This document shows positions 1-12,500 of a stretch of 64,000 nt of DNA, piece after piece (positions within the stretch are counted from its first letter, which is position 1; the number at the start of each line of letters is the position of its first letter). The stretch lies in contig NW_019776068.1 in assembly GCF_001039355.2 (NCBI RefSeq), forward strand, positions 489,065 to 553,064, read 5' to 3'. The position numbers and the translations under genes are program-made. Source of the DNA: Lingula anatina (lineage: Eukaryota; Brachiopoda; Lingulata; Lingulida; Lingulidae). Below the pieces are notes generated by a model that saw only the letters and a program-made list of their open reading frames with translations, made no database searches and had not been told where the DNA came from.

Positions 1-2599
1 GTTACTTCTATACTTATGGCACCTTTTTATCTCAACAGACAATGGCATGTTTGCATCAAAATAAAGTCACTTGTTCCAGTAGCAATGAGATGTCCTCCTC
101 AATATGCAAAACTGGGCATAAGAATTTAAGGCATATAAACTGTAGGGATACCCTGGTAGAACTTGACACTTCGCTCTGGTAAAAGACCCATCGATCGTGT
201 ATGGAGATCACCACAGTATCGATATTATTGAATTAGGTGTTTCTAAAAATCGCACTCTAATACTGGTGATCAAAGCTAGAGCAGCAGAACTAGTTGAGGT
301 TTCTTTCATTTCATTGAAACTTAGTTTCTGTAGGTGGAAGTTTATAACTTTATGAAAAACAGAATGAGATGGATCTAATAGTATTAAGGATGGATTTCAT
401 AAAATATTACAAGAAGTGCCAAAATGATATTCAGCAGTATATGATTATTTAAAGACAGGGCCTTTCTAGGACAGCATGCTGCCTAGTAAATACCTACTTA
501 ATCAATTTTTCCGCAAAGGCCCTTCGGCCGGTCGCCATTTTTATTTTCCTGACATGCAGTGCTATAACTCATGCCTAAATTATTTTCGTATATCATTTAA
601 AATTATGATGTAATTAATACCTTATCAAATATTGTCAAATGATATAAGTTATTATTCCAATACATAAAAAAGGCAATACATATTTTAATTAAAGTGAAAC
701 AAAAGTCACGTCTGCTGGCTCTGTACATATGACCCACTTCTATCAGAGTGCACAGATCAGACTGACGTGCAGTTATTTGTCTGGTATAGGACGGGTTTTG
801 ATGCTATTTTCAGGATAGGTCAGAAATGGGATAACCTAAGTATGATAAAACGCTTATGGTGTACAGTGACCCGGATCACAATATGCACCCAAGAAGTTTT
901 AAGGATTAATTCACCTTGGCCTGGTGCATCGAGTAGGGTACCCTCTCAACTACCGCATTTATCATTGCATTATAAATGGTCCTTGGCGTTGGTCATATTA
1001 CAGTACAGGCCATATGGATTATGTCGTAATCACGGCATAGTAACTTGTAATTACGTCATAATATATGTTTCTAACGTACCCCTTTGTTTGCTTCTGTATT
1101 ATAAGATATAATAGAAGATAATATTACAAATATAGGTCTTAAAAACCAGAAGGAAAACTGACACTGAACATTACGTGATCAATAAATTTACTGAGATTGT
1201 TAATGTATAGAGTTAAAAGAAGTAGGCCTACCGGTAGGCCTATTCGGTCTTTTATTTAATGATGCATGTAGCCTAAGTGTAATAAATGATCTGGTTTTTA
1301 TTTCCCTCCTCCCCCATTAAAAAAGCGAATAATATCATAGTCATTTTCATTGTCATTTTGTGTGATGTTTTGGGATCCGGGACCATCTTCAGTTGTTTTG
1401 AATCTTACTAGACCGTAAATTTTCCTTGTTGTCAGCAAACTTGTAACAAAAATTTGACAAAGGTAATTAACTAGTAAAATCATATAAGTTAAACCTTTGC
1501 TAGTATTGTTGTGCTTTGAAGCCCATCCCTGTATAAAATGATGCGTTAATTTCAGCGTTATAGGCCTATACATTTTTTCAACCACGTCTTAAAACAGACT
1601 ACTTAATTCACAATGATCAAAGATAGATTAAGTTACATGTACATACCGGTACATATGTCGTTTTTTTTATGCAGTCAGAATTCTTCTGTACATGAGCTGA
1701 TAAAATATGAACGAAAATGTTCTCTTTGCTTAACATAATGATGGCCCTAAGTGATATGCTACTTGTCTTTATAGTAGGCCTAATGTTGTTAAGTGGGACC
1801 AATGGTAGGTTGCATATTGTGGACCTCTTGTGTTGTTACGACATGTAAACGAGCACTGATTACAGGGTTGGGCAGTAATGCATAACTTCCACAGGCACCG
1901 ACTTTAATTGCTTTAAATTCATTAAAAATCAACGACCAACGCGTTCTTCATGAAAATAAAAAATCCACGTCTCGTATTTGTCATCGTCCCACACAAAAAT
2001 CTCCTTTTAAAAAACCATCCACAAGTACTGAGGAAAACAACGAGAAAAACATCATGGAACGACCCAAGGTCACCTTAGCTCGCAAGTGACAATCCCCAGG
2101 TAGCCTATCCCGCGGTTCCTTTCGGAACAAACTTTGTCCCCATGACAACAACATACACAATGTCCAGGATGGTAGGCCTACTCATGACGTGGTATTTATC
2201 ATTGGCATTTACTTCGTATTGTTTGCAATCACTACCCCAAATCAATGAAACTGATCTTCTTTGTCTGTTTCATGAATAAAGTCACCGCACGTTCTTATGA
2301 AAGGAAAGAGAAAAAAGTCTGATTTGTTTTGTTGATGATTGTTTTTTTTTGTAGTCTGAATCGGGAAGTTTGTAGAAATGTCCCTAAATCGTGAGAACCT
2401 CCGAATAGATCGGGAATTTGGACAGGTGTGCCTTTATTTGAGAGATTTTATCTTTTTTTTTTAAGTCTGAATTGGGAAAGCTTTGAAGGATATGTCGCCT
2501 GTAACTGAACCACGTATACGGCCATCCGATAAGTGTGTAAACAAAACCATTTAGTGCTCGAAAATTGTTATTATGGCATTATTAATATCCCTGCACCTT

Positions 2600-3190
2600 T
2601 GTAAGCCGGGGATCATGTTATCCCGCCCGTCCGTGCGTTTGTAGGCCTAATTTCTGCTGTATCCTCCTAGACCATTGGTATTGGAGATTGATGGACTCTT
2701 GGAATTAAATGAAACCTGTCAATTAATAATATTATTGACCCTCTACCAGGACTTATGTTCACTTTTCTGTAGTGAAAGAGAAAATTGTGTCATACATTAG
2801 CCCGGGGCATATCCGTGAAGATCAACTGTAATTCATTCTGCGACCCTGGTAGAGGATATATCTATTTCTTTGATATACCTATCATCAGGGGTGTGCATGG
2901 ACCCTTAATCGCAATTTCACTGCTCCTAGAGGGGGAGGGGGCCCTGGAAGATGTTTGATATTATTATTATTATTCATTGTGTTTTCATCTATTTTCTTAG
3001 TGTGAGGAAATTGAATCTTTGGAGATTGATAGACCCATCATCAGGGATGCGATGTGTCCTTTGAACTTTTATTGTGTCCGCGGTAGGGACTGGTTCTGTG
3101 AATTTCTAATTATCTACATTATAATTTCTTGCGCTTCCACCCAGACGATTAGAGTGAGGAACTTGAAACATAGTTGATTATTAGTGAGTA
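2600..3190 (+). repeat. Dispersed ~0.6 kb repeat family, copy in tandem unit 1
   Basis: It contains repeated sub-blocks built on a 'gaggaa..ttgaa...gattgatagacc..atcatcagggatg' theme, preceded by CCCGCCCGTCCGTGCGTTTG. The reverse complement of the same theme occurs at about 48,440-48,985. No coding potential is seen. It is probably a transposon-derived or satellite-like repeat with ~160-base internal periodicity. Confidence 0.45.
2739..2855. mobile_element. Small foldback element (CCCTCTACCA family), copy 1
   Basis: The 5' end CCCTCTACCAGG and the 3' end CCCTGGTAGAGG are inverted copies about 117 bases apart, with no coding capacity between them. A related element lies at 20,979-21,103. This fits a MITE-like non-autonomous DNA transposon, although the flanking duplication is unclear here. 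Confidence 0.5.
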
Positions 3191-6100
3191 ACAGATGTAC
3201 ATAGGCCCTTCGAAATTTTAGTGTGTATGCATGTGGGTGGGACAGTCCATGCGGGGGATTCTTTTTCTTTTTTTCAGATAAGGGATGTTTTCTATGATAC
3301 ATTAAAATAGACATGGATGAATGCTGATTTCCTGTGTTTTAGTTATGGTTTTCAATTTCAAAAACAATATATAACCAGGCAGACGAGGGGGTCCGTAGAG
3401 ATGAGCTACTTTTGACAATTTAGCGAAATGTCTATCCATCGACACCATCTGGTTATTATTGCTTTTCATTTATATTCCATTACATACTACTTGAGTAGGC
3501 CTAGAGAGACATAGAATATAATAACGAAATCACAATTTCAGATCCCCCCACACCCATTTTACATTCAAACATGAAGCTGGTGGCTACAGTAATTTTCCAC
3601 GGAATGAGTGGTATCTAATATACTGAAAAATGACTACTTGGTAGGTTGAACACAATAGTTTATTTCAGCATTTTTGTTGAAACGGTCTTCTCTAATACCC
3701 CTGATACACTGTTTTCTCCGGCTCTAGTCACAATCTATTCGTGTCTCTCAGTAACTGTACTCACGCTCTCTACCTGGCAGATTCGTTCTTTCAGGTCTAG
3801 TTCCTTCAACTGCCTTCTCATTATTGCAGGGAGTTACATAGATGGGGGAGGCTGTACGAAATCTAATTGGGTAATCTTAGTTTGATGGACAGGTGATTCT
3901 GGTCACCTGACTTGTAATTATTTAATTACGACCGGTCTCTAGTAGACCTTCCAGTGGAAGAGACAGATGAACTGATTAGTTAATGTAACATCCTGGAAGT
4001 GCATGTTAAAAAGACTCATTATGTTGTCACATGCAAGAGTTAATTACTGGTGTCATGTTGCGAAGGTGCAATTAACTGGTTTGGATAGATTCCGACCTGA
4101 TTGGCAAGTTTTCTTGTCTCAATCATCTATCACATGGAGTGGTCACCTACTTGTTAATTACTGTGCTAATTATATCTGTTCAGCTGATTGCATCTGACAC
4201 CCGTTTACGGCACCTTGTTTTAGACTAGGATACCTACACACATTCATGTATGATANAATAGTAACTACTATACCTATGGCACCTTTCTATCTCAACAGAC
4301 AATGGCATGTTTGCATCAAAATAAAGTCACCTGTTCCAGTAGCAATGAGATGTCCTCCTCAATATGCAAAACTGGGCATAAAAATTTAAGGTCTTTGAGG
4401 AAGTAAGCAAAGTGGGGGTAGGTCATGCAAAAAGGTAGAATAGGCATAAAAACTGTAGGGATACCCTGGTAGAACTTGACACATTGCTCTGGTAAAAGAC
4501 CCATCGATCGTGTATGGAGATCACCACAGTATCGATATTATTGAATTAGGTGTTTCTAAAAATCGCACTCTAATACTGGTGATCAAAGCTAGAGCAGCAG
4601 AACTAGTAGAGGTTTCTTTCACTTCATTGAAACTAAGTTTCTGTAGGTGGAAGTTTATAACTTTATGAAAAACAGAATCAGATGGATCTAATAGTATTAA
4701 GGATGGATTTCATAAAATATTACAAGAAGTGCCAAAATGATATTCAGCAGTATATGATTATTTAAAGACAGGGCCTTTCTAGGACAGCATGCTGCCTAGT
4801 AAATACCTACTTAATCAATTTTTCCGCAAAGGCCCTTCGGCCGGTCGCCATTTTTATTTTCCTAACATGCAGTGCTATAACTCATACCTAAATTATTTTC
4901 GTATATCATTTAAAATTATGATGTAATTAATACCTTATCAAATATTGTCAAGTGATATAAGTTAATATTCCAATACATAAAGAAGCCAATACACATTTTA
5001 ATTAAAGTGAAACAAAAGTCACGTCTGCTGGCTCTGTACATATGACCCACTTCTATCAGAGTGCACAGATCAGACTGACACTGCAGTCATTTGTCTGGTA
5101 GGACGGGTTTTGATGCAATCTGGATAGGCCAGAAATGGGATAACCTAAATATGATAAAATGCTGATGGTGTACACTGACCCGGATCACAATATGCACCCA
5201 AGAAGTTTTAAGGATTAATTCACCTTGGCCTGGTGCATCGAGTAGGGTACCCTCTCAACTACCGCATTTATCATTGCATTATGCCATTTATGGTCCTTGG
5301 CGTTGGTCATATTACAGTACAGGCCATGTGGATTATGTCGTAATCACGGCATAGTAACTTGTAATTACGTCGTAATATATGTTTCTAACGTACCACTTTG
5401 TTTGCTTCTGTATTATAAGATATAATAGAAGATAATAATACAAATTATAGGTTTTAAAAACCATATGGCAGAAGGAATTAAAACTGACACTGTTACGTGA
5501 TCAATAAATTTACAGAGATTGTTTATGTAGCCTATCTATAGAGTTTAAAGAAGTACCGGTAGGCCTATTCGGTCTTTATTTACTGGTGCATGTAAGTGTA
5601 ATAAATGTTCTGGTTTTTATTTCCCTACTCCCTCATAAAAAAAGCGAATAATATCATAGTCATTTTCATTGTCATTTTGTGTGATGTTTTCGGATCCGGG
5701 ACCATCTTCAGTTGTTTTGAATCTTACTAGACCGTAAATTTTCCTTGATGTCAGTAAACTCATAACAAAAATTTGACAAAGGTAATTAACTAGTAAAATT
5801 ATATAAGTTAAATCTTTGCTAGTATTGTTGTGCTTTGAAGCCCATCCCTGTATAAAATGATGCGTTAATTTCGGCGTTAGGCCTATTCATTTTTTCAACC
5901 ATTTAAATCACAATGCTCAAAGATAGATTTAAGTTACATGTACATACCGGTACATATGTCGTTTTTTACGCATTCAGATTTCTTTTGTGCATGAGGTGAT
6001 AGTGATAGAATATGAACGAAAAATGTCTCTTTGCCTGAGTGATATGCTACATGTACATGTCTTTATAGTAGGCCTAATGTTGTTAAGTGGGACCAATGGC

Positions 6101-7040
6101 AGGTTGCATACTGTGGACCTCTTGTGTTGTTACGACATGGGAACGAGTATGGGCGGCCCATACATGAGCACTGATTACAGGGTTGGGCAGTAATGCATAA
6201 CTCCCACAGGCACCGACTTTAATTGCTTTAAATTCATTGAAAACGACCAACACGTTCTTCATGAAAATAAAAAACCCACGTCTCGTATTTGTCATCGTCC
6301 CACACAAAAATCTCCTTTTAAAAAACCATCCACGTACAAGTACTGAGGAAAACAACGAGAAAAACATCATGGAACGACCCAAGGTCACCTTAGCTCGCAA
6401 GTGACAATCCCCAGGTAGCCTATCCCGCGGTTCCTTTCAGAACAAACGTTATCCCCATGAAAACAACATACACAATGTCCAGGATGGTACTCATGACGTG
6501 GTATTTATCATTGGCAATTACTTCGTATTGTTTGCAATCACTACCCCAAATCAATGAAACTGATCTTCTTTGCCTGTTTCGTGAATAAAGTCACCGCACG
6601 TTCTTATGAAAGGAAAGAGAAAAAAGTCTGATTTGTTTTGTTGATGATTGTTTTTTTTTTTTTGTAGTCTGAATCGGGAAGTTTGTAGAAATGTCCCTAA
6701 ATCGTGAGAACCCCCGAATAGATCGGGAATTTGGACAGGTGTGCCTTTATTTGAGAGATTTTATCTTTTTTTTAGTCTGAATTGGGAAAGCTTTGAAGGA
6801 TATGTCGACTGTAACTGAACTACGTATACGGCCATCCGATAAGTGTGTAAACAAAACCATTTAGCGCTCGAAAAATTGTTATTATGGCATTATTAATATC
6901 CCTGCACCTTTGTAAGCCGGGGATCATGTTATCCTGCCCGTCCGTGCGTTTGTAGGCCTAATTTCTGCTGTATCCTCCTAGACCATTGGTATTGGAGATT
7001 GATGGACTCTTGGAATTAAATGAAACCTGTCAATTATTGA

Positions 7041-7157
7041 CCCTCTGCCAGGACTTATGTTCACTTTTCTGTAGAGAAAGAGAAAATTGGGTCATACATT
7101 AGCCCGGGGCATATCCGTGAAAATCAACTGTAATTCATTCTGCGACCCTGGTAGAGG
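7041..7157. mobile_element. Small foldback element (CCCTCTACCA family), copy 2
   Basis: This is the partner of the element at 2,739-2,855 inside the second tandem unit. Its 5' end has CTCTGCCA where copy 1 has CTCTACCA. It was evidently present before the segment was duplicated, or is allelic. Confidence 0.5.
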
Positions 7158-7260
7158 ATATATCTAATTCTTTGATATACCTATCATCAGGGGTGTGCAT
7201 GGACCCTTAATCGCAATTTCACTGCTCCTAGAGGGGGAGGGGTCCCTGGAAGATGTTTGA

Positions 7261-7300
<40 letters not shown>
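7261..7300. repeat. ATT trinucleotide microsatellite
   Basis: About 40 bases of uninterrupted ATT repeats. The matching site in tandem copy 1 (2,959-2,974) has only about five units, so this is a length polymorphism between the two copies. Confidence 0.9.
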
Positions 7301-7302
<2 letters not shown>

Positions 7303-8599
7303 TTGTGATTTCATCTATTTTCTTAGTGTGAGGAAATTGAATCTTTGGAGATTGATAGACCCATCATCAGGGATGCGATGTGTCCTTTGAACGTTTAGTG
7401 TATCCGCGGTAGGGACTGGTTCTGTGAATTTCTAATTATCTACATTATAATTTCTTGCGCCTCCACCCAGACGATTAGAGTGAGGAACTTGAAACATAGT
7501 TGATTATTAGTGAGTAACAGATGTACATAGGCCCTTCGAAATTTTAGTGTGTATGCATGTGGATGGGACAGTCCATGCGGGGGATTCTTTTTCTTTTTTT
7601 TTCAGATAAAGGATGTTTTCTATGATACATTAAAATAGACATGGATGAATGCTGATTTCTTGTGTTTTAGTTATGGTTTTCAATTTCAAAAACAATATAT
7701 AACCAGGCAGACGAGGGGGTCCGTAGAGATGAGCTACTTTTGACAATTTAGCGAAATGTCTATCCATCGACACCATCTGGTTATTATTGCTTTTCATTTA
7801 TATTCCATTACATACTACTTGAGTAGGCCTAGAGAGACATAGAATATAATAACGATTTCACAATTTCAGATCCCCCCACACCCATTTTACATTCAAACGT
7901 GAAGCTGGTGGCTACAGTTATTTTCCACGGAATGAGTGGTATCTAATATACTGAAAAATGACTACTTGGTGGGTTGAACACAATAGTTTATTTCAGCATT
8001 TTTGTTGAAACGGTCTTCTCTAATACCCCTGATACACTGTTTTCTCCGGCTCTAGTCACAATCTATTCGTGTCTCTCAGTAACTGTACTCACGCTCTCTA
8101 CCTGGCAGATTCGTTCTTTCAGGTCTAGTTCCTTCAACTGCCTTCTCATTATTGCAGGGAGTTACATAGATGGGGGAGGCTGTACGAAATCTAATTGGGT
8201 AATCTTAGTTTGATGGACAGGTGATTCTGGTCACCTGACTTGTAATTATTTAATTACGACCGGTCTCTAGTAGACCTTCCAGTGGAAGAGACAGATGAAC
8301 TGATTAGTTAATGTAACATCCTGGAAGTGCATGTTAAAAAGACTCATTATGTTGTCAGATGCAAGAGTTAATTACTGGTGTCATGTTGCGAAGGTGCAAT
8401 TAACTGGTTTGAATAGATTCCGACCTGATTGGCAAGTTTTCTTGTCTCAATCATCTATCACATGGAGTGGTCACCTACTTGTTAATTACTGTGCTAATTA
8501 TATCTGTTCAGCTGATTGCATCTGACACCTGTTTACGGCACCTTGTTTTAGACTAGGATACCTACACACATTCATAAATGCAATGAAGTATCTGTCTCC

Positions 8600-8665
8600 A
8601 GTATCTCTATGTATTTTGTATGCATTAAATAATAAATTGAAATTGGAATTGAACTGAATTATAAA
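8600..8665 (+). mobile_element. Possible LINE 3' tail
   Basis: Immediately right of the tandem duplication lies TTGTATGCATTAAATAATAA followed by imperfect ATTGAA-type units. Such tails are typical of some non-LTR retrotransposon 3' ends. No reverse transcriptase frame is visible upstream, so at most a severely 5'-truncated insertion is present. Confidence 0.25.
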
Positions 8666-8992
8666 TTTGTAAATAAATGATCTAACATATACACCAGAAG
8701 TACAACTTGGATAGGATGAAAGACGAGTACGATTTCATTTTTGAGAGCCCTTTCTGCGTTGCTCTTTGTAGGCAATATATTTAACCGTATTTAATCGCCC
8801 AAAAGCACGTTTGATTTGTGCGTCTTTTTACTCCTCAAATATGAAATAAAGTTTTGGCCAATTTTCCGCATAAAGTATTCCTGACTTGTCTATACTTACA
8901 GCAGAAATGGCATGTTTATTGTTGTTGTATATAAGTGCGCCCAAGGGTCCGTTTGGCCCAAAGCTTAAGAATAAGGTAAAACTAGTGCTTTA

Positions 8993-9028
<36 letters not shown>

Positions 9029-9300
9029 CTAACGTATTCTTCCTTGATTTATTGTGGCAGGTAAGGTAGTCTGCCAGGAACCATAGTGCGTTCCCCATTA
9101 CTTTGTACAGGTGACATTCGTCCCATATACCAACCCCAATACTCCGCTTAACCCTAGTCTATACTACTTATGTGGGACCCATTCCAAGGACTATACCATT
9201 CTGTCACACCGGTAGTTGTCACAAGTACTGGTGAGTGGAAGAATATTAATATTACATATCGGAACTCCAATGCGCATGATCCAAAGGCTCAGCTCTATTA
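8666..9300 (+). other. Upstream intergenic region of the DUR3-like gene
   Basis: No gene is seen. It holds a TATATAAG word at 8,928-8,935 and an uninterrupted 31-base A tract at 8,995-9,025. The tract could be the tail of a retroposed sequence, but no source RNA is recognised. It lies directly upstream of the TATA-like box of the transporter gene, so it probably contains its proximal regulatory DNA. Confidence 0.5.
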
Positions 9301-9305
9301 CACCC

Positions 9306-9312
9306 TATAAAG
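9306..9312 (+). promoter_or_regulatory. Candidate TATA box of the DUR3-like gene
   Basis: TATAAAG lies 50 bases before the predicted initiator ATG at 9,362. Initiation about 30 bases downstream would leave a very short 5' UTR. An in-frame TAA overlaps the box (9,308-9,310), so the reading frame cannot extend further upstream within this exon. A non-coding first exon further upstream is the alternative. Confidence 0.35.
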
Positions 9313-9361
9313 CACGAAATTTCCTCAAGTGGGCCAGTCGTACAGAACTCGCAAAATCAGA

Positions 9362-9534
9362 ATGACGTATTGTCTGTCGCACCTGGCTACTAAAGCATTG
9401 TGGCCAGTAGTTATTTTAATCTTTCAGGTGTGGCAGGCAAGATGTAATGGACAGACTGCTGGTGTCAATCCGTTTAGTGGATGCCAGTCTAACGTCACAA
9501 CACATGAAAACGGTTCGACGGCAGCCGAAGTCAG
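9362..9534 (+). CDS. DUR3: DUR3-like exon 1: signal-like N-terminus
   Basis: It encodes residues 1-57 and two bases of codon 58 (phase 2 donor AG|gtatgt). A hydrophobic run [12 protein letters not shown] (13-24) is followed by a Gln/Asn/Ser-rich segment with sequons NVT and NGS and two cysteines (C28, C41). This suggests a cleaved signal or first helix with a glycosylated extracellular N-terminus. An acceptor-like TTTCAG ends at 9,427, so an alternative upstream exon is possible. Confidence 0.75.
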
Positions 9535-12500
9535 GTATGTTTTTTTATACTTATTACTATTTTAAATTAAATTCCATTTTTACCCTTGCAGTGTAACCTC
9601 TTCGACTACAGCGCTTAAATTACTTTGAGCACACTACAGACATTATATTGTTGTTATTTGTGACTTCATCGCCTTGCGATTATAGCTTCATATTATAACT
9701 GTATTATTTGTTGTAAGTGAATAGTTTTTATTTAAATCGAGATTCTTTTTTTAAATTCACGATTTGAAGAAATATACTCCCAAAAAAAGTAAGACTTTAC
9801 TGGATAAAAGAACGCAAATGATTAAGACACCACGCACAGTGCTGGAACGATCGCGGCATACAATCCTTCTTCAAATATCAATCCTAATACCATATTTCCT
9901 ATCACTTAGCGCTTTTTATTGCTGTGTGACGTTGCGTAACTCAACGTTTACGCCCATATGATCTGGTATGACATCTTAGGTCAACAAAGTCCATCACATT
10001 GAGATCTTATAGATTCAGTGTGACTTCCAATATTATCACATGGGCATAGGCACACTCTTATTCCAACTATGATTAATGAATTCACGTGAGTTGCCACATC
10101 AACCTTCCGAATCGCATAAACATCTACGTTGATTTTAATTCAAAGAAGACCTGAGGGTTAGAACAGGTTATGTCTTCATGTCAAATAAACCAAAGAATTC
10201 TGTGACCCTTTACTGCATCGTATTTGAACCACACAATCGAGTGTAAAACACCGCATGACGCCACTAGGTCTTTTCATTACAAGCATAGCGGTAATAGGCT
10301 TAGTATTAGAATTTTATTATTACTGTAGGTAATAAAGTATAGCTAGTAGAACACACATACAGAAACATACGATTTCCAACTGAAGCAAAAACCATGACAA
10401 CATAAGTGCATAAGTTTCACATTCCGTCACTTATCCTTAGGGATCAGCGCAGGACTGCAAGATATGGGGTCAACTCAAAATGGACATCTACTGTGCAATT
10501 TGAAGGTCTTTCAGCGGATGTAAAATATAAACTTAGGAGTTGACATGAACGTAATCACTGAAAACTGCGCGAATTTTTATCGAACTAAACTACACAGCAA
10601 TAGAGCGCATATCTTGACAGAGATATCCAGTTTTCTTTATGACGTAACGATTATCTTTATAATTATAGTTATCGTAGTTATTTTTATGGCGATTCTATTT
10701 TTTGCTAGCGGCGTTGCGTAGATCTTTTCAAGGATTTGCATATGATTATTATTATTGTTAATTATTTTTTATGTCAGAGTTGGAGTTGTCCCTACTGTAC
10801 AGCTGGGAAATGCATTAGGACTGATCGTCGGATTTGGAGTATTTGCTGCTTTGGTAGCACTGGCTTTCTCCCTGGTGCGGCGGTTCGTGTATCATGACGC
10901 TGATAATTTGGATACGGCATTCGATGCGGGCGGAAAGGTGAGTTCCTTAAGTACATAGTTTGTGAGTTATTAAGTCAGTGTCAAATCAAAGTCACAGACA
11001 TGTAAATCTAGGCCTATTTTAAGTACAAATTCAGACGAACGGCGTCGCAAACGACAATAACAAGCTCACATTTTCTGAAAATCATGTCGGTCTTATTCAA
11101 GGGAGAAAGCTCACGTTGTATATAGGCAGGGGCGGATCAAGGAATATTTGAAGGGGGGGAGGTTCGCAGATGCTAAGCCGACTCGAACCCACCCGATGCG
11201 CAGTAACTGTTAAATTTAATGATGTCTGCACCCATGCACTATTTATTCCGCGAATAGTAGACCGCATGCAAAATGAAGTCTTGCATTCATATATACTCTG
11301 GATTATCTACAATTGGCGATTAGCATTGATATGTTTTTCGTATAATGTAAGTTCACTGGTTTATAAAAATATTTTTGGAGTGTAGGATTGCATAATTAAC
11401 ACGCTCTTAATGTTAGCGAATGCAATCTAATGCTGGAAAGGGTTTTTTCAGAAAAGGGATCATTTCACTGTAATGTTTATCTATGTCAGTCATACAGTGT
11501 AGTCAAGAAAGTGAAAATATATCCATGGCACCAACGTTTGATTTATTTCCCTCGTTTAATTTTCTTAATTTGTGAACCGTTCGCTCGTAACCGTCATTAA
11601 AGTTGGCTGACGAAATTTGTAGATATGGTTTAGAAACCAGTCTTACTTTGGGCCAGAATTGCGGACTAAGCGTCATCTTGTTAAGGTCGTAGGCCTACTT
11701 TAATTTCTGTACGAAATATCCAGTGCACGCAGTACTTGGGAAACTTAGTAAGCCCCCATCAAATTAAAGTGTGGTTCCTATTTACCGCACTTCACTGCGT
11801 CATAGTGCTGTGTACAATAGATGACAACACATAAACATGTCTAGCCTATTTTTTTTTTGTCCCGATTTAGAGTTCTTACCTCCCTAGGGAGGCAACAGCC
11901 CAGCTGCTGTAGATAACATACGTGGTCCAATAACCTTTACCACCAGACCAGGTACTTAAACCAGGGAATAATCAGTTATATCGGATATATCCGATATAAT
12001 TCCCTGCTTAAACTGACTAGACTCTCTTCAACCCTTATTGGTGCTGAGTGCCAAGTGGGCAGACACAGGGACCGTTAATCGAGGATTGGTATGTCCCAGG
12101 ACGGGGTCGAGCCCACGTCCTCCCACTCTGCTGGCGGACAATGTCATCCAGTTGGTTTTTAATCAAAGCGATGGAACATATCAGCCCACAAGTACCACAT
12201 ATACTAGTACATGTATGTTCCTGTATTGAAGTATACTAAAATAGGGAAAGGGAAAGTGCATTTTCAGTAAGACATTTGAATAAATGAATAAAGTAGTTAT
12301 AAATATGCTGCTATAGTTTCTTGACACATATGTATATCTTCGATGAAGGTTTTGATACGGGTTTGTAGATAAAATAGTGTTGACTTTATCTTCATCACAA
12401 ACGTTCGAACTAACTTTTAAAACATTTTGTTCACTTTCAGTGGCGTTTTTTTATTATCATAATGCTACCGGTAGTTTAGCGGAATCTCAATTTACATATT

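Larger units (their letters stand above)
1..4255. repeat. Tandem segmental duplication, copy 1
   Basis: This segment is repeated almost collinearly at 4,257-8,575. Position 1 matches 4,261, and the offset grows from 4,260 to 4,328 through indels. It may extend left of the window. It holds no recognisable gene: the open frames are short, and the one at 3,646-3,885 is translated identically in copy 2 but resembles no family I know. TAGGCCTA is frequent. A foldback element lies at 2,739-2,855 inside a larger dispersed repeat at about 2,600-3,190. Relative to copy 2, a ~55-base block near 4,391-4,445 is missing, as are about 22 bases of the stretch at 6,139-6,166. Confidence 0.9.
6905..7510 (+). 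repeat. Dispersed ~0.6 kb repeat family, copy in tandem unit 2
   Basis: This is the counterpart of 2,600-3,190 in the second tandem copy. It differs mainly by the expanded ATT microsatellite (7,261-7,300) and point changes. Confidence 0.45.
4257..8575. repeat. Tandem segmental duplication, copy 2
   Basis: This is the second copy of the ~4.3 kb unit, starting right after the ambiguous base at 4,256. It differs from copy 1 by scattered substitutions, small indels and an expanded ATT microsatellite (7,261-7,300). Similarity ends near 8,575, where copy 1 runs into the junction and copy 2 into unrelated DNA. I count three substitutions across 3,646-4,245 against its partner but seven within the 180 bases at 541-720, so divergence is uneven. 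It could be a true tandem duplication or two haplotypes placed end to end by the assembler. Confidence 0.9.

Noticed and set aside
3646-3885. 79-codon frame identical in both tandem copies as a gene
   Set aside because: The surrounding non-coding DNA is equally conserved between copies, so identity reflects recent duplication rather than coding constraint. No domain is recognised.
6083-6400. 105-codon antisense frame in tandem copy 2
   Set aside because: The frame is not kept intact in copy 1 at the matching position and shows no family resemblance.
12038-12239. tRNA or tRNA-derived SINE
   Set aside because: GGGTCGAGCCCACG resembles a pol III B box, but no A box at proper spacing, cloverleaf or SINE tail could be built.
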